DNA of 64,000 nucleotides from Amoebophrya sp. A120 (GCA_905178155.1 CAJINV010000002.1:9249412-9313411), one strand, 5' to 3'. Numbered from the stretch's first letter, positions 1-13,482 are shown. Made by a program: numbers and translations. Notes: generated from the sequence alone by a model not told the origin.

Positions 1-110
1 ATGCGTTCCGAACAAGAACTTCGCCGCATTTCACTTAGAGACCAGACGTCAAAAATAGACATACGACAAAGCAAGAGCAACCCTTTTTAACTATACAACC
101 AGGTGGCTTG

Positions 111-3100
111 ATGAGCAGTCCGAACCGGGAGCACTTGTTGTTGAAAGACCAGCACCCCGTCTTATCGCAAATCCAAGAAGAGCAGAGCGGCCTCGATCAA
201 GACTACGACGCTAATGTGGGCACCACCTCCGAGTCCGACCTGGCACCCTCCTCGAACAAAAAAGCGCCGGTGATGGTGGAAAGTAACACACCCACCGACT
301 ACCTCCCTGCACCGGTGTACATGGACGCGGACACCGATAAGGAGTTGCAATTGCTGAACCTGCGCAACGGCTTACCGCGGTACGCGCACCGCACGAAGAT
401 GTCCGATTTGCAGATCATGTCGACGGACTTCGGGCCGGCGGCTTCCTCTGGCGGGCCCGAATCTTCGCAGCTCGTCGTCCCGTATCCCAGTGCGGCAACG
501 AAGCAGCAGGGATTACCGACCACGGTCCAGATGACCACGGGGGGGCTCGGCTCCACCACCGTGCCGACCGACACGGAGGTGTCCCACGCAACGACGAAGC
601 GGTCCGAGGCGGATCAGGAATCGCTGCACGATACTAACCTCATTTCCTCGTCGAAGGCTGCCTTTGGTAGTACTACAACTAGTAGTGCCAACGTGGTTGA
701 CCACAGTGCCGGCCCGGCCAGTACTAGCACCGCAAGGCTCAGGGGTCCACCCACGACCAGCTCGTCCGCTGTTCCCACTAGTTCTACTTTCACGAGCAGC
801 ATCAGTTCCTTGATGACGAAGCACGATTTCACGGAGGCGCAGACATTCATGCTGAACCTCGCAGTAAAAGCGAAGGATGAGGCGATTCAGCAGAACAATG
901 TGGACCGGCTGACGGTAGAGATGAAGCGGGAGAAGCAGCTGAAGAAGTATATCACGGAAAACTCGATGCTGAAGGGTCAAATTATGCAAATGCAGCACGA
1001 ACTTGGCTCCCTCCAAATGGTGCAACAAAGTCGAGAGGAAATGTGGTCGAAAACCTTCCAAGACTGCCAAAAGGTACTACAGTTCACTAGGAAAGAACTA
1101 CCAGCACAAATTTTTCTTTTTTCTGGTCTACTCGTCAATGCAGTGTAAGGTGTATCTATGCTCTTTGATGTTATTTTTTCTTGAAGAAATCTATATCAGC
1201 CGCAGGCGCAGCTTTTGAATTTGATAAACGTAAACCGTATTTATCCACACCATTGACCACCTCCAGGCTCTCGCCACGATGCATTTGCACCACGAGCGAC
1301 TGCGGCAGGCACTACAAATCGCGGACCCGCACGCTGCCGCACAATTGCTTGCGAACGAAAAGCATTCGATCAGCGGTTCGCTACCGCCAATGTCCGTCAG
1401 CGGGGTGCCCACGGGAGCGTTCATTCCGACGCCGATGTTGTCTGACTTCACGGAAGGCACTATGACCCAACGCTCGGCGACCGGAACCTCCAAGGCTCGC
1501 GGAAGCGCGTCGGTCGCCCCGCAACAGACGCTGACCGGGTATCGTGGCGGTGCGGCCGGGCTCAGTGCCTTGGCTGTGCAGCAGAGCGCCACTGGAGCGG
1601 CGGACGCAGCGATGAATATCGCGGTACCGACAGCCTCCGCCCACATCCGGCGCGACGTGCTGGTGCAGCCTTCGCGGGGTGGAACAAGCCGCAGCAATGC
1701 CGGCAGTAGGTTTGCGAAGGTCCTTGCCACCCCCTCCGAGCACGTTCCGCCAGCTGGAGGCTTCGGCGAACAGCAGGCTTCCGAACTGAATACCAGGTCG
1801 TTTGGAGGACCAACAGCCTCCTCCACCGATCAGGGCACTCGACGGTCGGCGAATGTGCGGCGCGCTCCGGACGATCAGCAGCCCGTGGAGCTGACGGCAG
1901 AGGAGAAGCAGCGGCAACTCGACCGGATTATCTCCGAGGTGGTCAATTCCGCGTCCAGCTCCGCCACGGAAACAGACTCCTCCAAGCAGACGCCCGGCGC
2001 AGATACGGGAGCAGCAGTCGATTATCAACAGCAGGCGTCCGCTTCTAGTACCCCGCAAATCAATCTCACCGGGGCGGAGATTGTCGAAAATTTTCTGCGC
2101 GAAAAGCAAGACCGGGCGCAGTTGCGGCAGCTACAGAAGCAGCAAAAGCAGATGCAGAAGCAGCAGCTGTTGCGGGAACGGGCGGAACGCCAGAGCTACA
2201 AGCAACAGCAGCAGATGGCGAGCATGCAGCAATACTTGCAGAGTACCATGATGAATATGAACACGGCCACTTCCTCTTCCACGTACTCGCAACCTTTGAC
2301 GGGCGCGACGGAACACCCACATTTCCCGAGCAATGCAGGAGTAGTTGTATCCTCTATGCTTCCAACCTCCATTCAGACGCCCCCGCCTCACAGTTACAAC
2401 ATGCTCCAAACCGCCAATCCCTATAGTTTCGATTACGCCGGGGCCGGGGGCGGGAAGATGAACAGCCAGCAGCAGTACAATCCGCCCAGCCGACGAGGAT
2501 CTTCCGCGAAGGAAGAACATCAAAAGGGTAGCACTAGAAGCACGGGAGGAGGTTACCGGCCTCCGCCTTTGGTGAAGCAAGACAGCGTGGATCGCGCAGC
2601 GGCAGAGATCATGATGCAACAGGAAGAGGCCAGTCGCCTGCAGCAGGAGCGGATCGCGCGGCATCGGGAGAAAGTCATGAAGGACCACAACCAAGGGGGG
2701 CAGAAGAAGGGAAAGAAGTCCGGCACGGGCTCGGAAAAGAGCTCCCCCAATGACAGCTTAAACGCGTCGAGTCAGTCCGGGGAGACGGGGGAACAGAGCC
2801 GTGGCCCGGCTACGCATAGTTCCGAGTCCGGAGGAGGCGGTGCACTGGGAGGTGATCATTCTGCGCAGCAAGTACAAGCGGGAACGCCGGGACGGCGAAC
2901 GAACAAGGGTGGTAGCACTAGCAACGTTGCCACGACTCCTCTCTCACCTGGTCAACAACAACGCGGTCCTTCTGCGGCCTTTCCGCTTGGCCAGAAAAGT
3001 TCAACGCCTCTCCAACAGGCGGCGGCATCCACTCCGAACCGGGATGGCCGATCCTCGACCTCGAAAAAACCGCTCGCGCCCAGCAGTCCCGACCTCACGG

Positions 3101-4287
3101 CGACGCAGCGCAGGGACCAGCTGAGCGAGCTGCTTGGGATTTGGGCGGTCAACAATACCGGAGATGCCGCGACTCCCGAGAACAAGCGCTTGGACATCGC
3201 CGTGCCATTTCTTCCCCCCAGCGCCTACAACAGTGCTCAGTCCGCGCTCCTCGCGCAGTCCGGCGCGCACGCGAAGCAACAGGCCGCTCGGAATAGCCGG
3301 GGCGGAGGAAGCAACAATCCCGCCCGCCCGCCGGGAGGTGGAGGTGGCGACAAACACGGTCAAGGTGGTCGTCGAGGAAAGCCGGGCAAGGAACGCGGGG
3401 CCGGGAATCGGTCCTACAATCGCCCGGAAGGAAGTGCCGCCGCGCCGGCGCCGGTGAATCTCCTTGAGATGCAGGAAGGGAATGACGTTGGTGGCCAAAG
3501 TTCTTATACAGACGAGGACGGCAATTCGCAGGCGGACGGGAATAACGTCCAATCTCGCAACGAGTCGAACAGTCTTACCGAGCGGGACCGAGCGCTGATT
3601 GCGAATTTCGCCCGTCTGGGGGAGCACCAGTCCGCCCCTGGGTCCTCGTCCTCGGGAAATAATACAAATAGTACCTCTCGCCATCACGGTGCGGGCCGGC
3701 ACAACGGCCGAGGACGGAGGCGAGACGAGCACGTCAGCACGATGAAAGGGGCTTCCTCATCCAGCTCGGACTACCGCCGAGTCCCGTATCATGGCCAACA
3801 GGGTCCTCAGGGTAGCAGCCCGCACAAGAAGCCGCAGCGAATTTCGATGACCGACGCGAGAAACCAGGAGTACTTGCTGCCGCCGCACCATCGACAGTAC
3901 CTGGCGTCCATGCAACAGTACATGGCTAATTCGAATCCATCCGCGGCCCAGCAGTACAGTAATTCTAATTTCAGTGCTGGTTCAATGTTGATGAACCAAC
4001 ATGAACATGCCGCTTCTCGGCAAGCGCAGCACATGAATAAGAGGCCGAAAGTAGCTTCTGGGTCGGGGCACAGACGCGGGAGTAGGGCGATTCCGGGGAA
4101 CGGGGGAAATTCGGCGGCGGCCGCCGCACAAATGATGTATAATCAGATGCACGCTGGTGGTCCGCAGATGGCAATGATGGGGGGATCCTATTACGGACGC
4201 CCAGGTGGTGCAGGTACGGCGAACATGGACAACGGCAACCGAAATGCAATGGCCGGAAACATGCCGTACCCCCCCGGATACCGCTGA
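111..4287 (+). CDS. Long low-complexity coiled-coil/Gln-rich protein, two exons
   Basis: Exons 111-1073 and 1267-4287 join in phase 0 to give about 1327 residues. The start is the ATG at 111. The intron (1074-1266) starts GTACTA and ends CCTCCAG; without it the frame stops at 1146. Residues 1-240 are Ser/Thr-rich and look disordered. Residues about 245-325 form a charged heptad-like segment (coiled coil) that runs to the splice junction. Around residues 590-650 is a Gln/Arg/Lys-rich stretch that could also be helical. The rest is Gly/Asn/Ser/Met-rich with scattered RGG-like motifs, ending in a Gly/Met/Tyr-rich tail. I recognise no enzymatic domain. The composition resembles scaffold or RNA-binding condensate proteins, but that is a guess. 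No introner element lies in this gene. Confidence 0.7.
1074..1266 (+). other. Conventional GT-AG intron
   Basis: 193 nt, donor GTACTA, acceptor CCTCCAG. It contains an in-frame stop and lies between two long in-frame exons. Both boundaries fall between codons, and there are no inverted-repeat ends, unlike the introner class. Confidence 0.65.
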
Positions 4288-6473
4288 TAGATCTACAGTT
4301 TCAGTTTGCAGCATCTGGTTTTCTACTCACTACAATTGACGAGCATGTGCTTCGTATTCCTTTGCTAGATGAATCCCAGAGTTAGACTCGATTGAATTTG
4401 AAAAAAATGCCTTTTCATCTTGAAGATAGTTTCGTATTAGTCGGCGTTTACTATTGTCATTCTTACTGGTAGCTCGTCATGGTCGCCGGAATCGTGAGGG
4501 ACTTCTACGTTCACAACCGGCAGCGTCTACGTCGTCAGTACCGGGGAAAAAACAAAGATATTTCTTGGCCTCCAGTGACAAAAAATTACAACTCTCGATA
4601 AGTACCACGCACACTAGATAAAGTTTTTACAGAAAAAAGTGGCAGACTACATGGCACCCTGAGCGGAAATCTTGCAATAATGCAGCTTTCTCGTGTTTAT
4701 CTTTATGATTCAGCTTCAGGTTTAGAACTCAATCATCTTGCTGAATGATGATCATTATTGAGCCAGCTAGCTACTCACGCAAATTTACCTTGTTTGAATA
4801 GAAAATGAGAAAGTGAACAACGGCTTCAACACTTTTTAGTTTCACGGCAGCCAAAAGTAGCCAGATTTTTATTTTCAAGTGCGTTTTTTTCAATTGCATT
4901 TCTCTTTTTCTTGTCAAAATTAAAGCTGCAAGTACGTGCGTTTCTTTATGGAGGCTATGCTTCGCACGCAGATTGGCACGACTTCTCTCTGCTTTTTTTT
5001 ATCTCGCATGACTTGCGCTTTTCAATTTTGGCTTGTTATTGTTTTGTTTGAAGTTCCAATGTAAGGCCTCCCTTGCATCACACGCACGACCACCCGCGGT
5101 GGTCGGAGGCAAAAAGTTTTATCCGTTTTGTTTGATATTTTTTTACAAATTCAATAATCTTAAAACAGTTTTCCGTATCTACAGGTTAGCTTTCGCATAT
5201 TCATATTTATCCGTATTCGGTTTCGCCGAGCCCGAGGATGAGCTTTACCATTGAACACCATCTTGGAAATCACAAAAAGAAATTTTAATTTCACATGTTT
5301 ATCAATAGATTTTGGAATAGCATATCTATCACTATCGTAATTTCGTTTCGCGTTTCACTAAAAGTTGAACAATTTACATGTACAATAATTTTTCACCTGA
5401 CCACAAGCTAGATAGTGGTATCTCTGGTAACTTTCGAAGAATAGTTGTCCCTGCTTAATGTACTGGGACAAGCTTCTGGAATTTTCTAGACGCTAGCGCA
5501 ACAGAGGGGAGGAGCAGAAAGCGAAAGTGCCGGTCTATCTGCCACGATACATATGGGGTCGCTATTTTTCGAAGTGCTGGTAGTTTCCGTCGCATTGACA
5601 CTCACACTGGAACTAGGACCTGCACTTTCTTCGTACAAGTTTCGAGCAATGTTGCCAAAGAAGATGTTGTCAGTGAAGCTCACACAGACAGTAAATCTAT
5701 GGTCCACGACGACTTCATTTCTCGTGCATAGCTCTTCGTTCGTTTTGTGGCTCTCCTTTCCGAAACTAGTCCTCCCACTTATTTGACAGATGGAAGCAAA
5801 AGGATTTTGTCGGTTTTTGTGTCAGCTTTGCCATCGGAAGTGCTTCTGCTGTTGTCGTCAACTTGGTGGTCGGTTAGGATGTAGCTTGAAACTACTTCGG
5901 TGTCTCGTCCGCTTTCATCAAGAACGTTCGTGCAGCGCAAGTTCGTCATCGTTTTCACGCCGTCCGCGTTGGATATTATTTTTGTCGTCCGTCCTGACAA
6001 AAATCAACATTTTTAACTGGCTACGTTCTCTTCAGCTCGTCCTGGTGCTGCTTCTGGAGCTTCATTGAATTTTCAACCCTTAATTCTCAGCGGAGCGAAT
6101 TTGAGGCGAGACTTTCCCCCGTTTTTTACCTTGTACTTACCCCCGATAGAAAGAAAGTAGCAATAAAGATCCGATACACCACTAGACATTCCTCGTTGAC
6201 CACGAAAATGGTGTAGTAGATCGAAAAATGCTCTGAATCAAATCGATACCTAGAAAGCTTCATCCCACCCTGCTACAACAAGCCAGCTGCAGAGCGCCTG
6301 CTTTTCTCAGAACCCAAGCACGGCCTGCTGTCTCTCAGAGTAGAACAGGCTATCCCACCACGGCACCTCCCTTTTGCAACAAACCCGGCGAGGCACCCCC
6401 TGGCTGCTCCACCCCCGCGGAAAAAATGGTTTGGCAATTATAGTGGGTAAAAGAGAAAGTTACTCGTGACATT
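4288..6473. other. AT-rich intergenic region
   Basis: About 2.2 kb between two co-directional genes, rich in A/T runs. Short reading frames near 5033-5254, 5553-5786 and 5790-6068 have no protein-like composition and I do not call them. I see no repeat, RNA gene or recognisable promoter motif. Confidence 0.5.
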
Positions 6474-9400
6474 ATGTCCATGAGCATCCTTTCTCTCCTG
6501 ACGGGGGCTCCCACGAACAACAGCAGCACTGCCGCTTCTTCGAGTTCCAAGGAACAAGAGCACGAGAACGATTCTGGCACAATGAAGGAACAGCAACTGG
6601 AGCAGGTCCATGATTCGTCGGAGCCCGTGAAAGTTATCGGCCTCTCTGGAAGCAAGAGCAACATCACGAACCAGCGCAGCAGCAAGGGCAGTTCCATAAC
6701 CAAGGACCACCTCGGGTCGTCGTTTCACTCAGTGATGGCGAAGGACACCCTCCAAGAGCAGACAAGTTATATTTCCGTAGGAGCAGGAGGAAGACCCGCT
6801 CAGAATAACTCTTCTCTTGTAGACGAAGCGACCACAGGCGGGCCCGCCCCTACGAGCGCGTTGTTTTTCGCGAATGTGAGTGAGGCCGATATGATGCGCG
6901 ATGACGAGGAGGATGACGATATAGACGATTTGGCCCGGGAAAGCTCCTTCCGGAGCACGAGGAGCCGCATTAGCACTTCGAGAACAGGTGGACCGGGTGT
7001 GAAGAAAAAAGATGCGATAGTGCAGCCCACTTCTACTACTTCGCGAGGAGCAGGAGGTCGCTTTCAGCCGCCGCGCAGGGGCCAACTTCAAGTACGGGAG
7101 AAACAGAACATCAAGCAGGGAATGTTGTACAGCAGCTATAGGAACGTGAACAATTCGATCACTGGACCACCGCTCGTATTAAAGCTGGGCAAGCAGGACA
7201 CCGTGGTGTCGACGAGAAAGCTGCGCGCACTGGAAAGACGAGCTGAGCGGAACAGGGAGCACGAAGACGTGCTCTGGTCGAGGATCCACGTTCTGGAAGA
7301 GATGCTGTATACTGAGAAAAGCAACTCCATTGTTTCGGGAACACAAACAACCGGAGCGAATAGTGCTGCGGCAGCAGCTGCCAATAAGACAGAAACCGCT
7401 TCCAACAGCTCGTCCTCAACCACTGCCGATTTCGACGCGTCCGGCGCCTCTTCGTCCGCGTCCAACGGGTCTAAAACCAACACCAAAACAGCACCTCCAA
7501 ATCCTGGTCGTGCCTTCGCCGCGGTCTCGCTGAATCTGAAACTGGACGACTTCCGAGACCACGACGAGGGTCAACCTGCAGTCGAAGTGGTGCAAATAGA
7601 GCACAGCGACTCGATTCTCACCGCTCTGTACGCTTTCGCGACGCTGGCACAAGTGCCACACGAAGAAGTAGACCAATTTGTGGCAGATGAGAAGGCAGAA
7701 GAGGTGGAACATTTGGACCACCAGCCTCGTGCGGACGCCGAAGCAGAAGACGGTGCCGCGAAGGACGGCAACAAGCCTACCGCCAAAGCGGGCGTGGACG
7801 GGGAAAATGAAAGCACGCAGGGAGAAGCAGGAGGGGAATCTTCTGAAATGAAGGGTAAGAAAACAAAAGCGGCAGAAAATAGTGCGACAAGGAGTTGCGC
7901 AAGTAGTAGAGTGGACGTTCACGGGGCTTTTGATGTCGTTGCGCAACAATTGTACCAGGTTATGTTTGACAAAGATCGCGAAATCTACGCACTGCGCGAG
8001 GAGATGACGCACCTGCTGCACGGTGGTGGTGCACCGCATGTAGTTGACAACATGCATATACAACAGCACGAACAGCATCCGCTCGTCTCCATGAACGAGC
8101 ACGGCAGTTACAATAGCATGCATGGGCTGCAATGGGGACCTGGAATTGACAATCACGGGAATCATCTTTATCAGGATAATTATCATGATCCCAACAGCCT
8201 AGACCAACGTGGTCACCCGTATTACCATTCCGGACCGCCCGTTCCTCACAGCGACCCGCAGCATCCCGGCAATCAGCTGGTGACGCCGAGCCCACGGGAC
8301 AATTACAGCTCCCAGGATCTGAATTTCAGTGAGCACACGAACGATATCAACGTGAGCGGGGGCCACAATAGCCCTTACAATGTGATGCCGCAACACAGCA
8401 ATTCGTCGGTCCCACCACCACCCTCTAGTCCGAACCCGATGGTGGACCGCAGATTTGTGGACTACTACCAACCGGCTGTTCCTGCTATTTCCCCACCCGC
8501 GCCCCCGCAGATGGAGCAGACATCGATGGTGGAACAGATGGGAGACATAAACAGTAACCTCCTTTTGCAACAAGACCAACTGAACATGCAGCAAGAGCCG
8601 CAACACTCACATGTGAGGAACGACCAGCACTACATCCCGCCCTGCCCGTCGCCCGAGCTCGCCGCTGGGTTCGAGCAGCAGAACTTCGAGCAGAATGGCG
8701 TCAACATGGACCAACATCTTCCCCATAATCCCTACGACTTCGATCCGGTGGACCGTGCAGTAGGTGCTAACATGGACCAGCACATGGAACCGTCGATGGA
8801 GCGCGGAGCACCAGGAGACACTGCGTTCCCTTCTTCCACCTCGCGATCGCCAGCCCCGTCCCCCACATCCGGCTACCGGAGAAGTCGTCGGGGGGAGCGC
8901 GAGCAGCGGATGCTGCGCGAACATGGCAACATCGAGCCTCTGCCGCCGGGCGCCCAGTCGCCCTATCCCATTCCACAACACGTTGTGATGCAGCAGCCGC
9001 CCCGCGAGCGGGACAACTACCAAAGGGAAAATCAAAGGAGCATGTCGCCGCTGGAAAGGAACGTCACTACAAGTGGTCAACAACTACCCGGAGCACCGGC
9101 GGAAAACATGGTCAACAGCTTGAGTCCGAGCGTGCGGGAAAGAGACATGTTGAATCGTTCGTCGGGCTCGGGCAGTGCGTCCATCGGGCAACAACTGCGG
9201 ACGCTGGCCCTGGAGAGCGCGCGCGAGTACTACGCTACCTCGATGTACCGCGGAGAGCAGGTCCACGGGCAGCAGGAGACGCTTTTTGATTCGTTCTTCG
9301 ATAAAGATCGCGGCAATGACAGTCCGCCGCCGCCGCCACCTTCGGATGGGCCGAAGCCATTCATATACGGTGCCTTTGGCTTTGGACCGGTAAAGAACTG

Positions 9401-10726
9401 ACGATAACTTTACTTATTTCCCCTCAATATCTTCATCCTGATTTCAGTATTTGGTTTTTTAATGTTTTCATGATTTGGTTTATTAGCATGATGTTGATGA
9501 CAAATGAAAAGAATGCGAAAAAACGAAAACCTCAGGGCGAATTGGCCAACATGGGCCGTCCGCTAGATCGCATGGACTATAGCCCGCCGCTTTCCCCGCA
9601 CGGGAGCCCGGGACGGCGCAACAAGGAGAACCGAAAGTTAGACACGAATAGCTACCGCAGCTTCTTCAGTGGCAAGAACGATCCGATGGTTCTTCGCAAG
9701 GAGAAGCTGCAGCGCGTCGCGCACACCAATAACGGCGTCGGTCCCGCCCCAACGACATCCGCGAACCCACCGCCCCCAGGTCCACCGCCACCGCAGCAAC
9801 GTCCGCCACCACCCGTTGGGGGTCCGCCGCAGCAGCGACCACCGCCTCCAGGTTCGGTCATGATTATGGTCCCGACAGGAGCAGCAGGAGCCGGTAGTGC
9901 TGGCCCGACCGGTGCCCTTCCGCCGGGACCGCCGCCACCCGAAGGGGTAGACATGATTGTTCAACATCAAGACCAACTAGTTTCCCCTCGGAGCAACATC
10001 GGCGGCGTTGTACCGCCCGCGCCGCCGGGACACCAACCGCCGCCACCGATGAATAACCGCGGCGCGCCTGTTGGTCCACCCGGGTCGATGAACAGTGCAG
10101 GACCTCCGGGGGCCGCTCTTCCACCAGGAGGTCCATCACCGCCGCCAGTGGTCTCAGTCAGAGATAAAATCAACGGCGTTAGCGGGGATCCGAGTAAGGG
10201 CCCGATTCCGGTTTCCATTCGGGACAAGATCAACGGCGTGAGTCCGTACGACGTGTTCCGGAAGTCACAGCAGTCCGCTGCCATGCTGATCAACACGAAC
10301 CAGTTTCGCGGGCCGCCGCAGATAATGCAGCCGCCCCCGATGGGCGGGCCCCCGGGCCCGCCGCCGCCGCCCCCAATGAACGGCGTTTCTCCGCCGCCAC
10401 CGATGGGCGGTCCACCGCCCCCACCTCCGCCGAGCGGGCCACCCGGGCCGCTTCAAGGGCGTAGACCGCTAGACCCGCCGACCGCGGCAACGATCGACTC
10501 GTTTCTCGAACAGACGTCGGGACAAAACGGCTTGCAACTGCAAGACGCCGCGTTTCCGTACTTGGACAGAAACATGCAGATGAACAACAAACCAGGGCGG
10601 GGGCACAAGCATCACGCGAAGCGAGGACCGATGGGCCCCGGTGACATTGGAAGTCCGACGGAAATGGGCGACGCAAGGGAGTTAGAGCGCGCTTTGCGCG
10701 GGTTTCTGCACGAACAACATCAGTGA
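6474..10726 (+). CDS. Low-complexity protein with coiled coils and a proline-rich C-terminal third
   Basis: Exons 6474-9389 and, most probably, 9536-10726 give about 1368 residues in frame. The donor is GTAAAG at 9390; the acceptor may be CCTCAG (ending 9535) or the AG at 9511, both in frame. Residues 1-235 are Ser/Thr/acidic and disordered. Residues about 240-285 are a strongly charged coiled coil, and about 485-515 a second short one. Residues 520-960 are His/Gln/Pro/Met-rich. The second exon is dominated by runs of proline and PPGPP/PPPPP motifs, like the profilin/SH3-binding FH1 regions of actin regulators (family knowledge). It also has an 11-residue repeat with core RDKINGVS (finding 10151-10243). 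No catalytic domain is visible. If the intron is not used, the two halves would be separate proteins of 975 and about 400 residues. Confidence 0.6.
9390..9535 (+). other. Predicted GT-AG intron
   Basis: Donor GTAAAG follows a complete codon. The acceptor ending at 9535 (CCTCAG) keeps the frame; an AG at 9511 would also do so. It joins the coiled-coil part to the proline-rich part. Confidence 0.5.
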
Positions 10727-11747
10727 GCAGTCGAGGGTTTGATTATGATTTAGCTATTCCTGTACTACGTTTTTAGTTTGATATTCAGAAGGATATTTTT
10801 CTATTTTGACACAATAGCACATAGGGTAGCGTCGACCACCGGCGCTCGTTCGAAAATTTTTAGCATTTTACTTTTAGATTTACTTCAAGTTCAAATGTAC
10901 AGCATTCATATGCAAAAAACTATACTTGCTTTTGAATTTGACATCATATTCATTTTTTTGTTTTTCAGACATACATGCATAGGATCAATTTTCACTTGGC
11001 ATAACATGCCTCAATATTCCATCCCCACCGTATCTGATCTCGCCCCTTACTTCAACCTGTTGTACCTGTTTTTAACTTTTTGGCCCTTTGGTACCCCCAA
11101 AGACGATTAGCAAAAGGAACCCCATTTTCGCTTTTCACTCCACCAGAAAGCCCCACCACCACTGAAGTAAGTTCCCCATTTTTATTTGCCCGTGAAAAAA
11201 CATAAAAAATAAAAAATACAATTCGCGAAGTGTCTTGCTGGGTGATTTACACAGCGAGCTACTGTATGTAGGAAGCATGTGCCTCCACCTTCTAGGGCGC
11301 TTTAGATTGCGGTTAGAGAGTACTTGAGAATGAGGCGGGCATCTCTTTACAGGAGGACCGCGTCACCAGTTGCAATTGAAAAAGAGCGACTGCGAAGTGC
11401 GCTTTTCTCTGAACGAGAACCTGGACGCATCTGAAGTACCGCTTTGAAGGCATCGCACATGAATTTTTGTCACGAAACAGGAACAGCAATGCTATTGCTC
11501 AGTTTATTGTCGTGTCGTCCGCATCAACGTTCGACCGAGGAGGTGTTCTTTGAGGAGAGACAAGACAGAGGCAAACCAGGGAGGCCGAGCATATAATCGA
11601 GAAAGGAAGCGACTTCAGAACACGTTTGTTTCATCTTTCGAGCGACTTTATATACCGCATTCTTTTGATGAGATTGAATTAGAACGAGCGGAGCAGGCGT
11701 GGCTGTCAATACTTTGAATAAAGTAGAGTACAGGAAAAGAAACGATC
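10727..11747. other. Intergenic region
   Basis: About 1 kb of AT-rich sequence with no convincing gene. Short frames at 10778-11110 (+) and 11524-11709 (-) have atypical composition and are not called. Confidence 0.5.
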
Positions 11748-12056
11748 ATGCCTCCATCCGCGTCCAAGAAAAGGAAAGCCGATACCCAGAAGAGCGGCGG
11801 CGTTTTCGAAAGGAATGACGCCGACGGTGGGGGTGCTTTCTGCTTGACAAATTTTGGGCCAACGTCAAGGGACTTCGCGCTTCTACGCTACGTCTCTGCA
11901 ACACGGGCGTCGTCGGGTGACCAGCCAGACGCCAGTCACTCCATCAGCGTGGGGCGCCGTCATATCCAGAAGCAGGCGGCGCTATACCTCGCGAAAAAGC
12001 ACGAAGGAAGAAAAGGCGCGCCGCGCGAGCGCCCCGGAAGCTGTTTTCGCCAATAG
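11748..12056 (+). CDS. Possible small protein or gene fragment with basic N-terminus
   Basis: 102 codons from an ATG at 11748. The first 20 residues include a KKRKA basic cluster that could act as a nuclear localisation signal. The second half runs into the GC-rich island, where any frame stays open by composition, so the true 3' end is doubtful. It may be the 5' part of a gene cut by the island. No family recognised. Confidence 0.25.
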   Translation: MPPSASKKRKADTQKSGGVFERNDADGGGAFCLTNFGPTSRDFALLRYVSATRASSGDQPDASHSISVGRRHIQKQAALYLAKKHEGRKGAPRERPGSCFRQ

Positions 12057-12480
12057 GTGAGCGCGCGCCCGCGGCCTCCTCGCCCCGCTGGCTCCGCGGG
12101 CGGCCTCTTCGGCGCCGCCCGATGTTTCCCCCTTTCTTGGCCCCTGCTTGGGGCTACATTGCTGGGGCTGCGCGGCCCGTCCGCGGGGGTCGGTAGGGGT
12201 TTCGTGTTCGTTGGGCCCCGGAGCGGGCAGCGACCGATATTGCAGACCCATGCCGTCGGCCCGCCCTGGGCCAGTTCGTTGCTGACTTGCGCCATGCATT
12301 GTTCGGCAGCCCGGTGCCAGGTTGCCAGGGGCCGCCGCCCGGCCTTTTGCCCTTTCAGGCGGGTTCTTATTACCCGTGGGCGCAGGCAGCCCGCCGCCCC
12401 AGCTGCAGCTGCTCGGTAGCTTCTGGGCGCCCCTGTTTCAGGCAGTCTTTTTGCCGGCCGCTCCAGACTAGCTACAGTAC
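12000..12480. repeat. GC-rich island 1
   Basis: Very GC-rich stretch of CG/GC runs standing out from AT-rich surroundings. Its right edge and the sequence to about 12890 match 16905-17442 in the same order, so it is part of a segmental duplication. All six frames are unusually open, so I call no genes inside. Confidence 0.5.
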
Positions 12481-12890
12481 ACTATAGACAGTGGCGTGGG
12501 GCGTTGTGTGCAGTCAATCACGGCAGCACGGGGTCTGCGTCTATCCCGCTTCGTGATTTTGTTTCTGGCCGCAGCGGGCGGCAGCTATATATCAAGTTCG
12601 CCTTTGCTCGTTGTCCTTGTGTTCATCTGTGGACTGCTGTCTTCCGCAAATTGATGCAGCCCTTATTGTTCTCTGCAGAATCGCAAGGAATCCATCGCAA
12701 TCGCAGCACTAAGCTGCAGTCCTCGTCGTCTTCTATCTCTACTAGTCCAATTTCCCTCTGGGTGAGTAGACAGCATGCCAGTCGGTCCCGTTCGTTACAA
12801 AGCGCCCTTACCGGTGCGCTTCAAGGTGAACAAGGGGCGACTGTTGTTCCAGAAGGACCCAGAGGTGAAGATCGGGAAGTCCATCGTCAA
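12430..12890 (+). repeat. Segmental duplicate of the L16 5' region (copy 1)
   Basis: Collinear with 16905-17442. Shared blocks include GCCGGCCGCT, TAGCTACA then CAGTGGC, ATCACGGCA, TTGTCCTTGTGTTCATC and the first 38 codons of the L16 gene. The coding part differs at only a few bases; the upstream part is more diverged and has indels. Confidence 0.75.
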
Positions 12891-12963
12891 AATTTCTCGT
12901 TCGCTCGTGGGTTCGTATCGTCAAAATTTCGTAGGTTCGTATCGTCAAAATTTCTTGGGGTAG
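12775..12963 (+). pseudogene. Truncated copy of the mitochondrial L16 gene
   Basis: Codons 1-38 match residues 1-38 of the intact gene at 17328 with only silent differences. After ATCGTC the copies diverge abruptly: the L16 core is missing and 24 unrelated codons run to TAG at 12961-12963. The divergent tail is built from three copies of ATCGTCAAAATTTC (12883, 12917, 12941), the first of which starts inside the last L16 codons. The L16 fold lies almost wholly downstream of residue 38, so this cannot be a working ribosomal protein. It could still be transcribed from the duplicated upstream region. Confidence 0.7.
12883..12954 (+). repeat. Short tandem repeat at pseudogene breakpoint
   Basis: ATCGTCAAAATTTC occurs at 12883-12896, 12917-12930 and 12941-12954. 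The last two units are 24 bp apart and share GTTCGT just upstream. Confidence 0.8.
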
Positions 12964-13482
12964 AAAGGAGCTAAATCAAAAGCTTGACGAGCCAAGATGA
13001 CAATGCTGCTGCTCGTGCCTAAATTCCGAAAAGTAGAAGTATCCATCGGGTATGTTGATACTGTCGTACCAGTATTCGTAGAGAGTCTCACCGATCGCGA
13101 CCGTTATCAATCTTCTCAATTGGTCGCCGATATTGCCATTGGCGAGATCCATCAAAAAGCAATCATTCCAGAAAACCTTTCTTTCCAGATACACGACTTT
13201 GTGATTAGCATTGCTATCGGATCATGCCTCCGAAGAAGAAGGCTAAGGTGAAGAAGTAGGCTACGGAACGAGCACCAAATCTTGATGCAGACAGCATGGT
13301 ATGCTGCTAGTTGAACATCATGAATGCCATGAGCGGCACCAACAATAACGAAGACGACGAGATGAATGGTCGTTTTATTTCCCGGGATGTGCCTGGATCA
13401 GGAAGTGTTGCCCCTGCGGCTGCACCAGGATTTGCGCAACCACACGCGAGCAGCAACGGGAGTCAGTGAGTTGCAAACGAGC

